Source: Sphingomonas aliaeris
Lineage (GTDB): Bacteria > Pseudomonadota > Alphaproteobacteria > Sphingomonadales > Sphingomonadaceae
Length of the DNA: 64,000 nucleotides
Direction of reading: 5' to 3'
NCBI RefSeq assembly: GCF_016743815.1
Contig: NZ_CP061035.1
Span: 560,501-624,500 of the forward strand
Position 1 is the first letter of the stretch, and each line of letters opens with the position of its first letter. Both the position numbers and the translations under genes were made by a program. Below are positions 27,488-36,844 of the stretch, piece by piece. Under the pieces are notes generated by a model. The model did not search any database. It was not told where the DNA came from and saw only the letters and a program-made list of their open reading frames with translations.

Positions 27488-29977
27488 CAGGAAGGCGTGT
27501 CCCGACCAAGTTTCGCGACCGACAGGAATTCCTCGGGCGCGACGCGGATCGCTGCGCCGGTGGGGCAGGCGCGGACGCAGGCGGGGCCGCCGTTGATCCC
27601 CCGCGCACATGTCGCACTTGATCGCCTTTTTCGGCGCTTCCGGCTGGCCGGCGCTTTTCGCCTTGGACCAGCGCGAGGGTGGCTCGCCGGGCCCGGGGCC
27701 CTTGCCGAACAGCATCCACGCGAGCAAAGGCGGCTTCTTCGGCGGCACCTTGTCCATGCGGATCACGCCATACGGACAATTCCGCTGGCAATTGCCGCAG
27801 CCGATGCAGGTGTCGTCGATGAACACCTCTCCGTCCGGTCCACGATGGATCGCGTTGGGCGGGCAATCGGCCATGCAATGCGGATGTTCGCAGTGGCGGC
27901 AACTGGTGGGGACGTGCAGATGCGCGTATGTCCGCCCCGCCTCGCGATCGAGCCGCGAAAGACCTTCGTGACTGTCGGCGCACGCCTTCTCGCAATTGTC
28001 GCAGCCGACACACAGTTTCTCGTCGATCAGCAGCACGTCGGTCGCCTCGCCGATCCCCGTATCGACCAGGAAACCGGCGACCGAGGAGTACAGGTCGACG
28101 GCGCTGGAAAAGCTGTCCTTCTTCGCCTCGATGAACGAATTGACCTCGCGTCGTGCGGCCATGTCGGCCCGTGCGCGCTGCGCCAGTTCGGGTTTGGCCG
28201 ACAGCAAGGCGGCGAACGCATCGCCGTCGAGCCGGATCACCTCCGACCGGATCGCCGCGCGCACGCTGGCGGTGCGGCGGCCCCCGTCGAGCAACGCCAT
28301 CTCGCCGACATAGGACCCCGCGGGCAGGTAGGAGAGGAAGATCTTCTTCCCGCCGATCGTCTTCTCGACGATCATCGACCCGGAGCGCACGACGAAGATG
28401 TCGCGGCCCTCTTCACCCTCAGTAATGATCGTCTCACCGGCGCGAACCGTCCGCAGTTCCGCACTGGCCAGCACGTCGGCCAGATCGTCCGGCGTCAGCC
28501 CCGAACCGAACATCTGCAGCAATTGCCGCTCGGTCGAGATCCGGCTGATCGCCCGCCCGGCGGCGGGGACTGCGGCGATCAGCTTCAACGCCGCGCTGCG
28601 CGGGATTTCGAGCAGGATCGCCGCATCGGCGACCCGCACCGTCGACCCGCGCGGCCGCCCGGAGATCAGCCCGACTTCGCCGACGATCGAACCCCGGTCG
28701 ATCGTGACGCTGCGTCCACCGCCGGTATCGACGGTCACCGATCCCTCGGCGATCGCGAACAGCGACGATCCCGGCTGGTTGCGTTCGAACACCGTGGCGC
28801 CCGGCGGCATCGCACGGACGGTGGCGTCCAGCATGAACTCGCGCATCTGCAACGCCGACAGTTCGTTCAGGATGGTGATTTCGGTGCGCAGATAGTCCAG
28901 CCATTCCGCCACCGATCGCTGGCCGGGAAGGCCGGCGAACCGTGCTTCCAGGATCGGTTCGTCCGCCGGCTTCAACGTCGTGTTGCCGGCGATGATCTCG
29001 ACCACGTCATAGCCTTGATTCATGCAATGCTTGATCAGCGGATAGCCCGCCAGCGCGCCGATGACGTAGATGCCGGGGACAGTGGATTCGAACGTTTCCG
29101 ACAGCGCCGGGTAGGCGAGGCGATCGGTGCTGGTGAAGCGTATGCCGGTGCCCGGCACCACCGCTCGCCGTCCGCGATCATCCGCCGTGAAATCCGCGCA
29201 ACAGGCCTCGACGAACGCGCGGGGCGGGGCGGAGCCCATCCGGGCGATCACGCGGTCGCACCGCAACCGAACCTCTCCGTCGCGCGCATCCAGCCGCGCC
29301 CAGCCCGGTTCGAGCGCGGCCAGCGTCGTTTCCCGCAACACGGTGAGGCGGCCTTCGCTCTCGGCGGCGAGCAGCGCCTGTACGTTGGCGGGCTTGGCAC
29401 TGCCGAATTCGGTACCGCGGTTCAACAGCGTCACGGCATTGCGCTGTTCGGGATCGGCGGCCAGGCCCAGCGCATTCTCGATCCCGGCATCGCCGCTGCC
29501 CGCGACGATGATCGTCTCGTCGATGAACTCCGCGGGATCGTTCAGCGTATATTGCACGATCGCGCCCGGCTCGACCGCGCAGCGCACGAGATTGGGGTTG
29601 CCCTGCGTGCCGATCGCCAGGATCACGGTCTCCGCCTCGATCGCTCGCTTGTCGGCGAGCATCAACCGGAACGCACCGGCAGTGCCGACGATCTCTATCA
29701 CTTCGGCATTGTAGAGGATTTCGATGCCCGCCGCGGACGCGCCATCGTTCCAGGCACCCAGGATCGTCTCGCGCTTGCCCGCGTCGAACGGCAGGTCGGC
29801 GCGCAGCACGAGCTGGCTGGGCGTCGCCATGACGTGCTTGCCCTTCTGATACTGATAGATCGTGTCGGACAGGTGATCCGTCCGTTCCAGCAGGACGTGC
29901 CGCATCCCGAGCGAGGCGGCGTGCGCTGCCGCGCTTAGTCCAGCAGGGCCGGACCCGATGATGGCGACGCGGTACAT
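27487..29977 (-). CDS. FAD oxidoreductase - twin cyclic-nucleotide-binding domains - four-cluster ferredoxin fusion (frameshifted)
   Basis: 829 residues after restoring one frame. Domain 1 (1-330): FAD/NAD(P) Rossmann oxidoreductase of the thioredoxin-reductase/YpdA type (GSGPAG at 8). Domains 2 and 3: CRP-type cyclic-nucleotide-binding folds with phosphate-binding cassettes near 432 (GEVGLISGRPRGSTV) and 557 (GEMALLDGGRRTASV, near canonical). Domain 4 (650-815): DmsB/NrfC-like ferredoxin with CVGCDNCEKAC, CRHCEHPHCMADC, CIGCGNCQRNC and CDMC...CVRAC. The frame slips at a C5 run (27598-27602); removing one base restores the last cluster (GGPACVRACPTGAA) and a normal stop. Cytosolic electron input, likely gated by a cyclic nucleotide. 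Heads the four-gene minus-strand operon. Confidence 0.87.
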
Positions 29978-30075
29978 TAAGAAAAAGTCCCCCAGACTTT
30001 CAGTGACGAAGCGGTCATGCCCGTATAGGGCGGCTTATCGCAATAGCGCATTGTGGCGCGAGGGGAGATAATGGG

Positions 30076-31053
30076 GTGGGCAGCAACTTGCGATTTAGCC
30101 GATACTTCCTGATCGGCATCGCTGTTTTTGCGGCCGGGTCTATCGGCTGGCGTGTTTTCGGAGATCGGCAGGCGGGAACGCCACCGGTTTCGACCGCCGT
30201 GCCCGACGCACAGCCTGCCCCGGACGTGGGGGAGATGGTGGCCAAGCTGGAAGCGAAATTGGCGGCGAAGCCGGACGATGTCGCGGGCTGGCAGATGCTC
30301 GGCTGGTCGTATTTCAAGATGCAGCGCTTTGCCGATGCGGCGCGCGCCTATCGCCGCGCGGCCGATCTCGCGCCCGCTACGGCGGACAATTGGTCCGCGC
30401 TGGGCGAGGCGCTGGTGCTGGGAAACAAGGGTGTCGGCGATGACGCCGTGCAGGCGTTTCGCCGCGCGCTGTCGGTCGACCCCAAGGATGCGCGCGCGCG
30501 CTATTTCCTCGCCGTGCGCCAGGATCTGGAGGGTGATCATCGCGGGGCCGTGGACGGCTGGATCGCGCTGCTGAAGGATGCGCCGCCCGGGGCGCCGTGG
30601 GAAGGTTCGGTCCGCCAACTGGTCGAACAGGTCGCCACGCGCGAGAAGATCGATATTGCCGGCCGGGTGCCGCCGCCGGTGACGCCCCCGGCTGGGGCTG
30701 GGGCTGGGGCTGGGGCCGGGGCTGCAACAGGGGCCGGGGCGAGCGACGCGGCGATGGCGCGCGCGGCGACCGACGCGATCCCGGGGCCGACCGCCGACCA
30801 ACTCGCATCTGCCGCCAAATTGACGCCGACGCAGCAGGACGAGATGGCGCGCGGCATGGTCGATCGGCTGGCCGCGCGGCTGGCGGCGAACCCGCAGGAC
30901 GCGGACGGCTGGCTGCGGCTGATGCGGGCGCGGATGGTGCTGAACGATCGTGCCGGGGCGGTCCGTGCGCTGACGACGGCGCGGACGACGTTCCGTGGCG
31001 ATGCGGGTACGCTCGCCAAGCTGGACGCGGCGGCGCGTGCCCTGTCGATCTGA
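30076..31053 (+). CDS. CcmI-like TPR protein with N-terminal membrane anchor
   Basis: 325 residues: N-terminal helix (about 8-24), TPR repeats (about 50-175), an Ala-Gly linker (about 206-225) encoded by a hexanucleotide repeat, then a second TPR/CcmI-type region (about 250-320). GTG at 30076 has AGGGGAG 8 bp upstream. It resembles the periplasmic domain of CcmI/CycH, so it may deliver the ten-haem apocytochromes to the maturation machine. It is divergent from the FAD/Fe-S operon (98 bp apart) and followed by the cyclase gene. Confidence 0.72.
   Translation: MGSNLRFSRYFLIGIAVFAAGSIGWRVFGDRQAGTPPVSTAVPDAQPAPDVGEMVAKLEAKLAAKPDDVAGWQMLGWSYFKMQRFADAARAYRRAADLAPATADNWSALGEALVLGNKGVGDDAVQAFRRALSVDPKDARARYFLAVRQDLEGDHRGAVDGWIALLKDAPPGAPWEGSVRQLVEQVATREKIDIAGRVPPPVTPPAGAGAGAGAGAATGAGASDAAMARAATDAIPGPTADQLASAAKLTPTQQDEMARGMVDRLAARLAANPQDADGWLRLMRARMVLNDRAGAVRALTTARTTFRGDAGTLAKLDAAARALSI
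30691..30720 (+). repeat. In-frame GCTGGG hexamer repeat
   Basis: Four copies of GCTGGG plus one GCCGGG, coding for alternating Ala-Gly inside the TPR protein. Unit length is a multiple of three, so copy-number change would alter linker length without breaking the frame. Confidence 0.85.
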
Positions 31054-31097
31054 CGGCGGCACGGCATGATCTGCCTTCTCGCCGGGGATCGATCGTA

Positions 31098-32852
31098 ATG
31101 GGTGCGGCGTCCTCGCCCGATCCGCTCGTCGCCGCGACCTCTGCGCTGGCGGCCGGCGATCTGCTGCTTGCTTATGATCGCTCGACCGCCGGGCTGGCCG
31201 CGGACGCGGCGCATCCGCGACTGCGATATCTGCAGGTACTGGCGCTGGCCCGGATGGGAGAAACGGATCGCGCGTTCAAGCTGTACGATGCGGCGCTCGC
31301 GGCGAACCCGACCGACCTCGATACGCTGACCCTGGGTGCGCGGTTGCTGAAGGATCGCGCGTGGCAGGCGAGCGGGGAGGGTGCGATCGATCTGATCGCG
31401 CGTGCCGCCGACGCCTATGAAGCGATCTTCCGGCGGACCGAAGACGCGTTTCCGGCGATCAACGCGGCAACGCTTGCCATGCTCGCCGGGCAGGCGGAGC
31501 GCGCGCAATCCCTGGCTCGCGCCGTGCTCGACACCGTCGGGGACGCACCATCGACCGATTACTACGCCGCTGCCACGGTTGCGGAGGCCAAGCTTTTGCT
31601 CGGGGACGAAGCCGGGGCCGAAGTCGCGATCGAGCAGGCGCTCGACCTGCCCGGCTGCAATCCCGGCGCGCGGTCCTCCACCAGTACGCAATTGGCCCGG
31701 ATCGTTGGTGCCGGCGGCTGTGGCGCGCGCGTCGTCGCCAGGTTGCGTCCCGCGCCGGTTGTCACGTTCTGCGGCCACATGTTCGGTAACTCGCCCGAGT
31801 CCGAGACGGCCTTGCGTCGACAGATCGAAACGGCGTTCGATTCGCTGAATTCGACGATCGCCTATGGTGCGCTGGCGTGCGGCGCCGATATCCTGGTCGC
31901 CGAGACGGTCTTGGCACGCGGTGGCGAACTGCACGTCGTGTTGCCGTTCCGTATCGAGGACTTCATCCTGACGTCCGTCGCGCCTGGCGGTGAGGGTTGG
32001 ATCGAGCGATTCCGGCACTGTCTGGATCGCGCGGCGGAAGTCGTGATCGCATCGGAGACGGCGGCGCTGAATGACGATCGCCAATATCGCTACGGATCGA
32101 TGATGATGATGGGGTTCGCGCGGCTACGCGCGCGTCATCTGGGCACCGACGCGGTGCAGCTTGCGCTATGGGACGGCCTTACGCCCGGTGGAATGGCCGG
32201 CACCGGCGCGGACGTGGAGTTGTGGCGCTCGCATGGCGGCGAAACGCGCGTGATCCCGCTTGACCGTAGCGAATTCGCCCGACCCGCCGCCGCTGCGGTA
32301 ACGACCGCAGTCGAGGCGAAGCGGGAAGTGCGCGCCATGATCTTCACCGATTTCGCGGGGTTCTCGCGAATCGACGAGGCGCTGCTGCCGACCTTCTGGG
32401 AATTGGTGCTGGGGCGGGTCGCGCGCGTCGTCGATCGCTACACCGGCGATGTGTGCAGCCGCAACACATGGGGCGACGCCTTGTATGTCGTCACGCAGAC
32501 ATCGACCGCCGCGGCGCGGCTGGCGCTCGACCTTCAGGCCGAACTGGACCCCGCCAGCATGGGCGTGCTGGGGGAAGGGGCCGGCATGCGGGTGAGCGCG
32601 CATCTGGGCAGCGTGTACGAGGCGATCGATCCGGTCACGCGCAAGGTCACCTTCTTCGGTCGCGAAGTGAACAAGACCGCGCGGATCGAGCCGATCGCCC
32701 TGGTCGGCGAAGTCTATGTCACGCGTGCGTTCGGCGCGGTGCTCGCGATGGAATCACCAGCCGAATTCGAGCTGTCCTATGTCGGCCGCGTCGCGCTCGC
32801 CAAGCAGTTCGGTGACGAGGCGATGTACCGGCTGACGCGCGCCGCCCGCTAG
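31098..32852 (+). CDS. Class III adenylate/guanylate cyclase with TPR/TRAFs-binding-like and SLOG-like N-terminal regions
   Basis: 584 residues. N-terminal helical TPR/TRAFs-binding-like region (1-215), a SLOG/LOG-like Rossmann region (about 220-330; CGHMFGNSP and GALACGADILVAETVL), then a class III cyclase domain (about 410-580). Metal-binding aspartates are in FTDFAGFS (D418) and WGDALY (D460). The C-terminal GREVNKTARIEP block supplies the Asn/Arg of active cyclases. No membrane helix, so cytosolic. The nucleotide product cannot be read from sequence. Adjacent to cyclic-nucleotide-binding and phosphodiesterase genes, which suggests a local signalling circuit. Confidence 0.85.
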   Translation: MGAASSPDPLVAATSALAAGDLLLAYDRSTAGLAADAAHPRLRYLQVLALARMGETDRAFKLYDAALAANPTDLDTLTLGARLLKDRAWQASGEGAIDLIARAADAYEAIFRRTEDAFPAINAATLAMLAGQAERAQSLARAVLDTVGDAPSTDYYAAATVAEAKLLLGDEAGAEVAIEQALDLPGCNPGARSSTSTQLARIVGAGGCGARVVARLRPAPVVTFCGHMFGNSPESETALRRQIETAFDSLNSTIAYGALACGADILVAETVLARGGELHVVLPFRIEDFILTSVAPGGEGWIERFRHCLDRAAEVVIASETAALNDDRQYRYGSMMMMGFARLRARHLGTDAVQLALWDGLTPGGMAGTGADVELWRSHGGETRVIPLDRSEFARPAAAAVTTAVEAKREVRAMIFTDFAGFSRIDEALLPTFWELVLGRVARVVDRYTGDVCSRNTWGDALYVVTQTSTAAARLALDLQAELDPASMGVLGEGAGMRVSAHLGSVYEAIDPVTRKVTFFGREVNKTARIEPIALVGEVYVTRAFGAVLAMESPAEFELSYVGRVALAKQFGDEAMYRLTRAAR

Positions 32853-32877
32853 GCGGGAACGGCGCGCGTCGGATCGC

Positions 32878-33651
32878 CTATGCGAGCGCCGGCTGCGCCT
32901 TGGACGGGCGCCGCCGTAACTGCGCGCCGACCGCGCCGAAGCCGACGATCATCAACGCCCAGGATGCAGGCTCCGGCACCGCGGCGGTCACGCCTTCGAA
33001 TAAGGCGGGGATGGTGAATGTGCTTCCGACTTCGAAGGCCCGGCCGTTGACGACGGCAGATTGATCGAACCCGCCCGTAAACCGGCCGGAAAGGCCGTTC
33101 GCGGTCGGCGTCAGCGTCAATTGGTAGGGATTCAGCCTGCAATTCTGCGGCGACGCGCAGAAAAACCATTCCGCGGTCACTATCTGGTTCACCACGTTCA
33201 GCGAGGCGCTTTGATTGAAGGCGGGGCCGCCCTGATTCTGGTAGTCGATCGAGTTATTCTGGCCCGCGCTGATCAGCGTGCGCTGGTAATCCCCCAGCGC
33301 CGGGTTGATGTCCTGGTAGATCAGGCTGGACAATGTCTCACCGTCATTGCCGACCGGCGTCTCGAAATCGACCGCCTGTCCGAACGTCAGCAGACCGTTG
33401 CCGTGAACGATGACGTTGGAGAAGAAGTTTGCGCCGCCGTCGAAGCTCACCCGGTATCCGAGGCTCCTGCCGGCGCCGCAATCGTCACCCTGTATGTCGC
33501 AATAGCCCGACACCGTGACGGAGGTCGGGGTGGTCGTTCCATCCGGATTGTTCCGCTGATCGATCGCTGTACGCCCCGCCTGCGCCGGCATCGCGGACGT
33601 CATCGCCAGGGCGGATGCACCGATCCACCACGCACCAAACCGAATCGCCAT
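32878..33651 (-). CDS. PEPxxWA-CTERM exported protein
   Basis: 257 residues with signal peptide (cleavage near AQAGRTAID) and a C-terminal sorting tag: VPEPASWAL, a hydrophobic helix and a basic tail (LRRR). The middle part is beta-rich (nidogen-like feel: SYRVSFDGG..., NGLLTFG) and has cysteine pairs. Paralogous to the product of 35898-36688. Exported and probably processed by an exosortase-like system that is not in the window. Function unknown; surface or matrix protein. Confidence 0.82.
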   Translation of the reverse strand: MAIRFGAWWIGASALAMTSAMPAQAGRTAIDQRNNPDGTTTPTSVTVSGYCDIQGDDCGAGRSLGYRVSFDGGANFFSNVIVHGNGLLTFGQAVDFETPVGNDGETLSSLIYQDINPALGDYQRTLISAGQNNSIDYQNQGGPAFNQSASLNVVNQIVTAEWFFCASPQNCRLNPYQLTLTPTANGLSGRFTGGFDQSAVVNGRAFEVGSTFTIPALFEGVTAAVPEPASWALMIVGFGAVGAQLRRRPSKAQPALA

Positions 33652-33733
33652 AACTATCCCCCGAACACCTGGTCGATCGCTCTTTGCACGAACCGGCGTG
33701 CCGTGTGCGGTATTTCAAACGGGGCGCAGCCCG

Positions 33734-35764
33734 TCAGCGTCCAGTTTTGACACTTCCGCCGGCCGACCGCCCCGAAACGGCCAGCAGGCGCGCCGCCGCG
33801 ATGCTGCCGAACAGCGTGTCGCGCCGCCACCTTTGGTCCAGGGCCGGCATGCTGGCGACGATCAGCTTGCGCGCCTCATCGACACGCTTCGCCGCCAGCA
33901 GGCATCCCCCCGGGTATTCGCGATCCAGGCGAGCCGCCAGGGATCGTCGGGATAATCCGCCCGCATCAGCGGCAGCGCCTGATCGAGCAACGCCAGTCCC
34001 TCGACATGATCGCCGCGCGCGCACAACAGATCCGCCAGTTCGGTCAGGATCGGCGCGCGGTTGCGATGCTTGTGCAACGCCGCGGCGCGCCACGCCTTGC
34101 GCAGCAACGTCTCCGCTTCCTTCGTGTTGCCAAGCCCGCGTTCGGCAATGGCGAGGTTGGCGAAGGTGAAGGCCAGGTCGTCATACGTCTCGCTCTGCTG
34201 CGCCAGCGTGATTGCCGAGGCGCGACGCAACAGCGTGCGCGCCGATGCAAAGGCGCGGCCCTCCAGTTGCACGCGCGCGACATTGTTGATCGTCACGGCG
34301 ACGTACGGGTGGTTGGGGCCGAGCACCAGTTCGTCGGAGCGTAACGCCCGCAGCCAGAACCGCTCCGCCGCGACGGAGTCGCGCTGGAGATACGCGATGG
34401 AGCCCAGTTCGTTCAGGACGTCGGACACCTTGGGATGCGCCAGCCCCTGCGTCGCGACGCGGATGCCTAGCGCCTGTTCGAAGCGTTGCCGCGCCGGCGC
34501 AAGCTTGCCGGCAGTGAGCAGATTGTAACCGATCGCTTCCAGATCGCGTGCGACCGTCGGATCGCGATCGCCGGCGCGCGCATGGTCCAGCCGCAGCGCT
34601 TCCTTCGCGTCGGCATCGGCACCGGGATAATCCTCCAGCCGGGTTCGCGCTTCCGCTCGCCCGACCAGCGCCTGGGGCAGCAGTTGGGGGTCGCTGTTGC
34701 TGGCCGTCCGGGACAAGGCGATCGCCTTGTCGAAATTGCGGACCGCGGCCGGATATTCGCTCTGGCGGATCTGCGACCCGCCCAATGCTATGAACTGGCG
34801 CGCGCGTACGGCAGGCTCGGTGATCGGCAGCGCCATCGACTGACGGATGATCTGGTCGCCTGTCCGGTACGACCCGAGGCCGAGATACACCTGGCTGAGC
34901 GTCGTCATCAGCTGCGCCTTCACGTCGGGCTCGTTGGCGAGCGCGCCGGTGATGCGTACCGCACCCTTGTCCAGAACCTCCTTCGCGGTGATCTTCGCGC
35001 CCTGCGCCTCGGACGGGTCGGACACCTCGAACAAGGATTGCACGAATTCCACGGTGCGTTCGGCCGTGGCGGTGCGCTTGCGCGCGAGATCGCGCTGTTC
35101 GACGGCCTCCTTCCGCGAGATCAGCGCCATCACGGTCAATCCGGTCATCACCACGAAGCCCAGCATCGCGGCGCTGGCGATGATGGCCAATTGCTTCTGG
35201 CGCCGCGCCTGATCACGCTGACGAAGCTCGTCATATTCGACGCCCAGGCTGCCCGCGATGACCTTCAGCAGCGCGCCGCGCGGACCGTCCGCGCCGGGAC
35301 GCACGTCGGCGGCCAGCGGCTCCGCCGCGCCGCCTTCGAACAATGCGGGTGGAAAGCATCCGTCACCACCGTCCTCAGGAAGGTCGTCGGGATGCGCCGG
35401 CGTCCCATCCACCACGATCAGCTTGATGCGATCGCGTCGCCCCAGCCGGATGAACTCCCGTATCTCCTCGTTCACCCAGCGCGATCGGCGCGAATTGGGC
35501 GAGCAGATGACGATCAGCGTGGCCGAATCGTGCAGGGCGGCGCGTACGGATTGTGCGAGGTCGGTCGACGCCGCTAGTTCTTCCCGGTCCTGAAACACGG
35601 GCGGCAAGCGTTTGCCCAGCACCCCGACGGGCGTCTCACGTCCACGCAGTCGTTTGGGGATCGGATAGCGTTCCAGCCCGCGATGCAACCATGTCGCCCA
35701 TTTGCGATCGCGATGGTTGTAGCTGATGAATGCCGAATATCGCAGGCGAACCTCCCCCGTGCAT
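33734..35764 (-). CDS. TIR domain - membrane helix - TPR repeat protein (two frameshifts)
   Basis: Restored 676 residues. TIR domain at about 9-135 (RYSAFISYNH start; PPVFQDREELAAS; WVNEEIREF with the glutamate used by TIR NADases), one membrane helix (about 190-210), then roughly ten TPR repeats. The start is hidden by an extra base in a C5 run at 35754-35758: correcting it joins ATG 35764 (MHGEVRL) to the TIR domain. The end is hidden by a missing base in the C6 run at 33906-33911; correcting it gives a continuous TPR tail. Function unknown: signalling scaffold or defence-type NADase are possible; nothing nearby decides it. Confidence 0.8.
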
Positions 35765-35859
35765 AGAGCGGCCTATAGCAGCGATGTTCGGCTGGCGACT
35801 TCTTTTCAGCGGGCCTGGAATGCGTGGAATAGCAACGTTCTGGAGATAGAATGACTGAC

Positions 35860-35890
35860 GCGCGCCGCCTCCCGGCGTGAGACGGCGCGC
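35860..35890 (-). terminator. Hairpin after the second PEP-CTERM gene
   Basis: Eight-bp perfect stem GCGCGCCG/CGGCGCGC located just past the stop of the minus-strand PEP-CTERM gene; only a weak T-rich tail follows. Confidence 0.4.
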
Positions 35891-35897
35891 ATCAATA

Positions 35898-36688
35898 TCA
35901 GGCCAGCGCCACGCGTGAGCGCGTCGTGCGTCGGCGCAATGCGCCGCCGACCAGACCGAAACCACAGATCATCATCGCCCAGCTGGCCGGTTCGGGCACG
36001 GCGGCCGTCACCTCGGTGATGATTGCGGGCAGGAAAAACTCGCAAACGGAGACTTCCTGGCATCTCGTCAGAATTGTCTGCTCGCCGTTCACTACATAGC
36101 CGATATCATTGCCGCCCCGCCCCGAAATGAACTCGAATTCACCAAAGAACCCTGTCGGCGTGGCTCTCAAGGTCAGCGAGTATGGGTTGGTCTGACATTC
36201 GCTCGTACTTTCGCAGGTGAACCACTCGGCGTTGATGATGTTTCCCAAAACATTCAGGCGCGCGCTCTGGAAAAAGGCACCCAGGTCTACCCGACTATTT
36301 TGCCCGGCGCTGATCAGGTTCAGTCCATAATCGGTCAGGGCGGGATCGCGACGATCGTCCTCGTAGTAAAAGGGGTCGTTGGCCGCCAATATTTTGTCTC
36401 TCAAGGCTGCGCCAGCCGGATCGGACGTGGTAAAGTTTGCCGACCCGCCGAAGGTCAGCAGGCCATTGCCCGTAATATCGATGGTCCGGAAAAAGTCTTT
36501 CCGTTGTCAAAGCTGACTTGGTAGCCCAGCTGCTCGGTCACGCAGTCCTGCCCGTTGAAATCGCAATACCCGGACAGGACCGTAGGAGATCCTCCATTGC
36601 CGTCGATTGCGGTCCGGCCTGCCTGGGCCGGCGCGGCTGCGATGATGGAGGATACGAACGCCCCCACTATAAATGCAAACTTCGTCAT
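35898..36688 (-). CDS. PEPxxWA-CTERM exported protein, paralogue, frameshifted
   Basis: Restored 263 residues. N-terminal segment has a signal peptide and the shared AQAGRTAID start, SGYCDFNGQDC and a LGYQVSFDNG block. The C-terminal segment ends VPEPASWAM, hydrophobic helix, LRRRTTRS. The frame breaks around 36490-36500 (A5 run or neighbouring short run); adding one base restores TGNGLLTFGGSANF, matching the paralogue at 32878. Function unknown. The two copies flank the TIR-TPR gene, which suggests a local duplication. Confidence 0.8.
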
Positions 36689-36844
36689 ACTTCCCCCTGA
36701 TTATTATGTGAGTGACGGTCTAGCCGACCTTAACCCCGCGTAAAGAACCTTGGTGCTCACAATGGATCGATGCCCCTATTCGGGACAGGTCGGCCTCCGC
36801 TACCGAATGAGGGTGGGATCACGAATGACGGGAGCAGGGACCGA

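Noticed and set aside
26516..29938. 1140-codon plus-strand open frame
   Set aside because: Antisense to three well-supported genes; composition is typical of a GC shadow.
26636..29977. Single 1113-residue protein joining the FAD/CNB/ferredoxin to the membrane protein
   Set aside because: The joined frame reads through nonsense (RRPRLRPRLPHRR) in place of the last Fe-S cluster; correcting one base at 27598-27602 restores the cluster, a stop at 27487-27489 and a separate ATG for the membrane gene.
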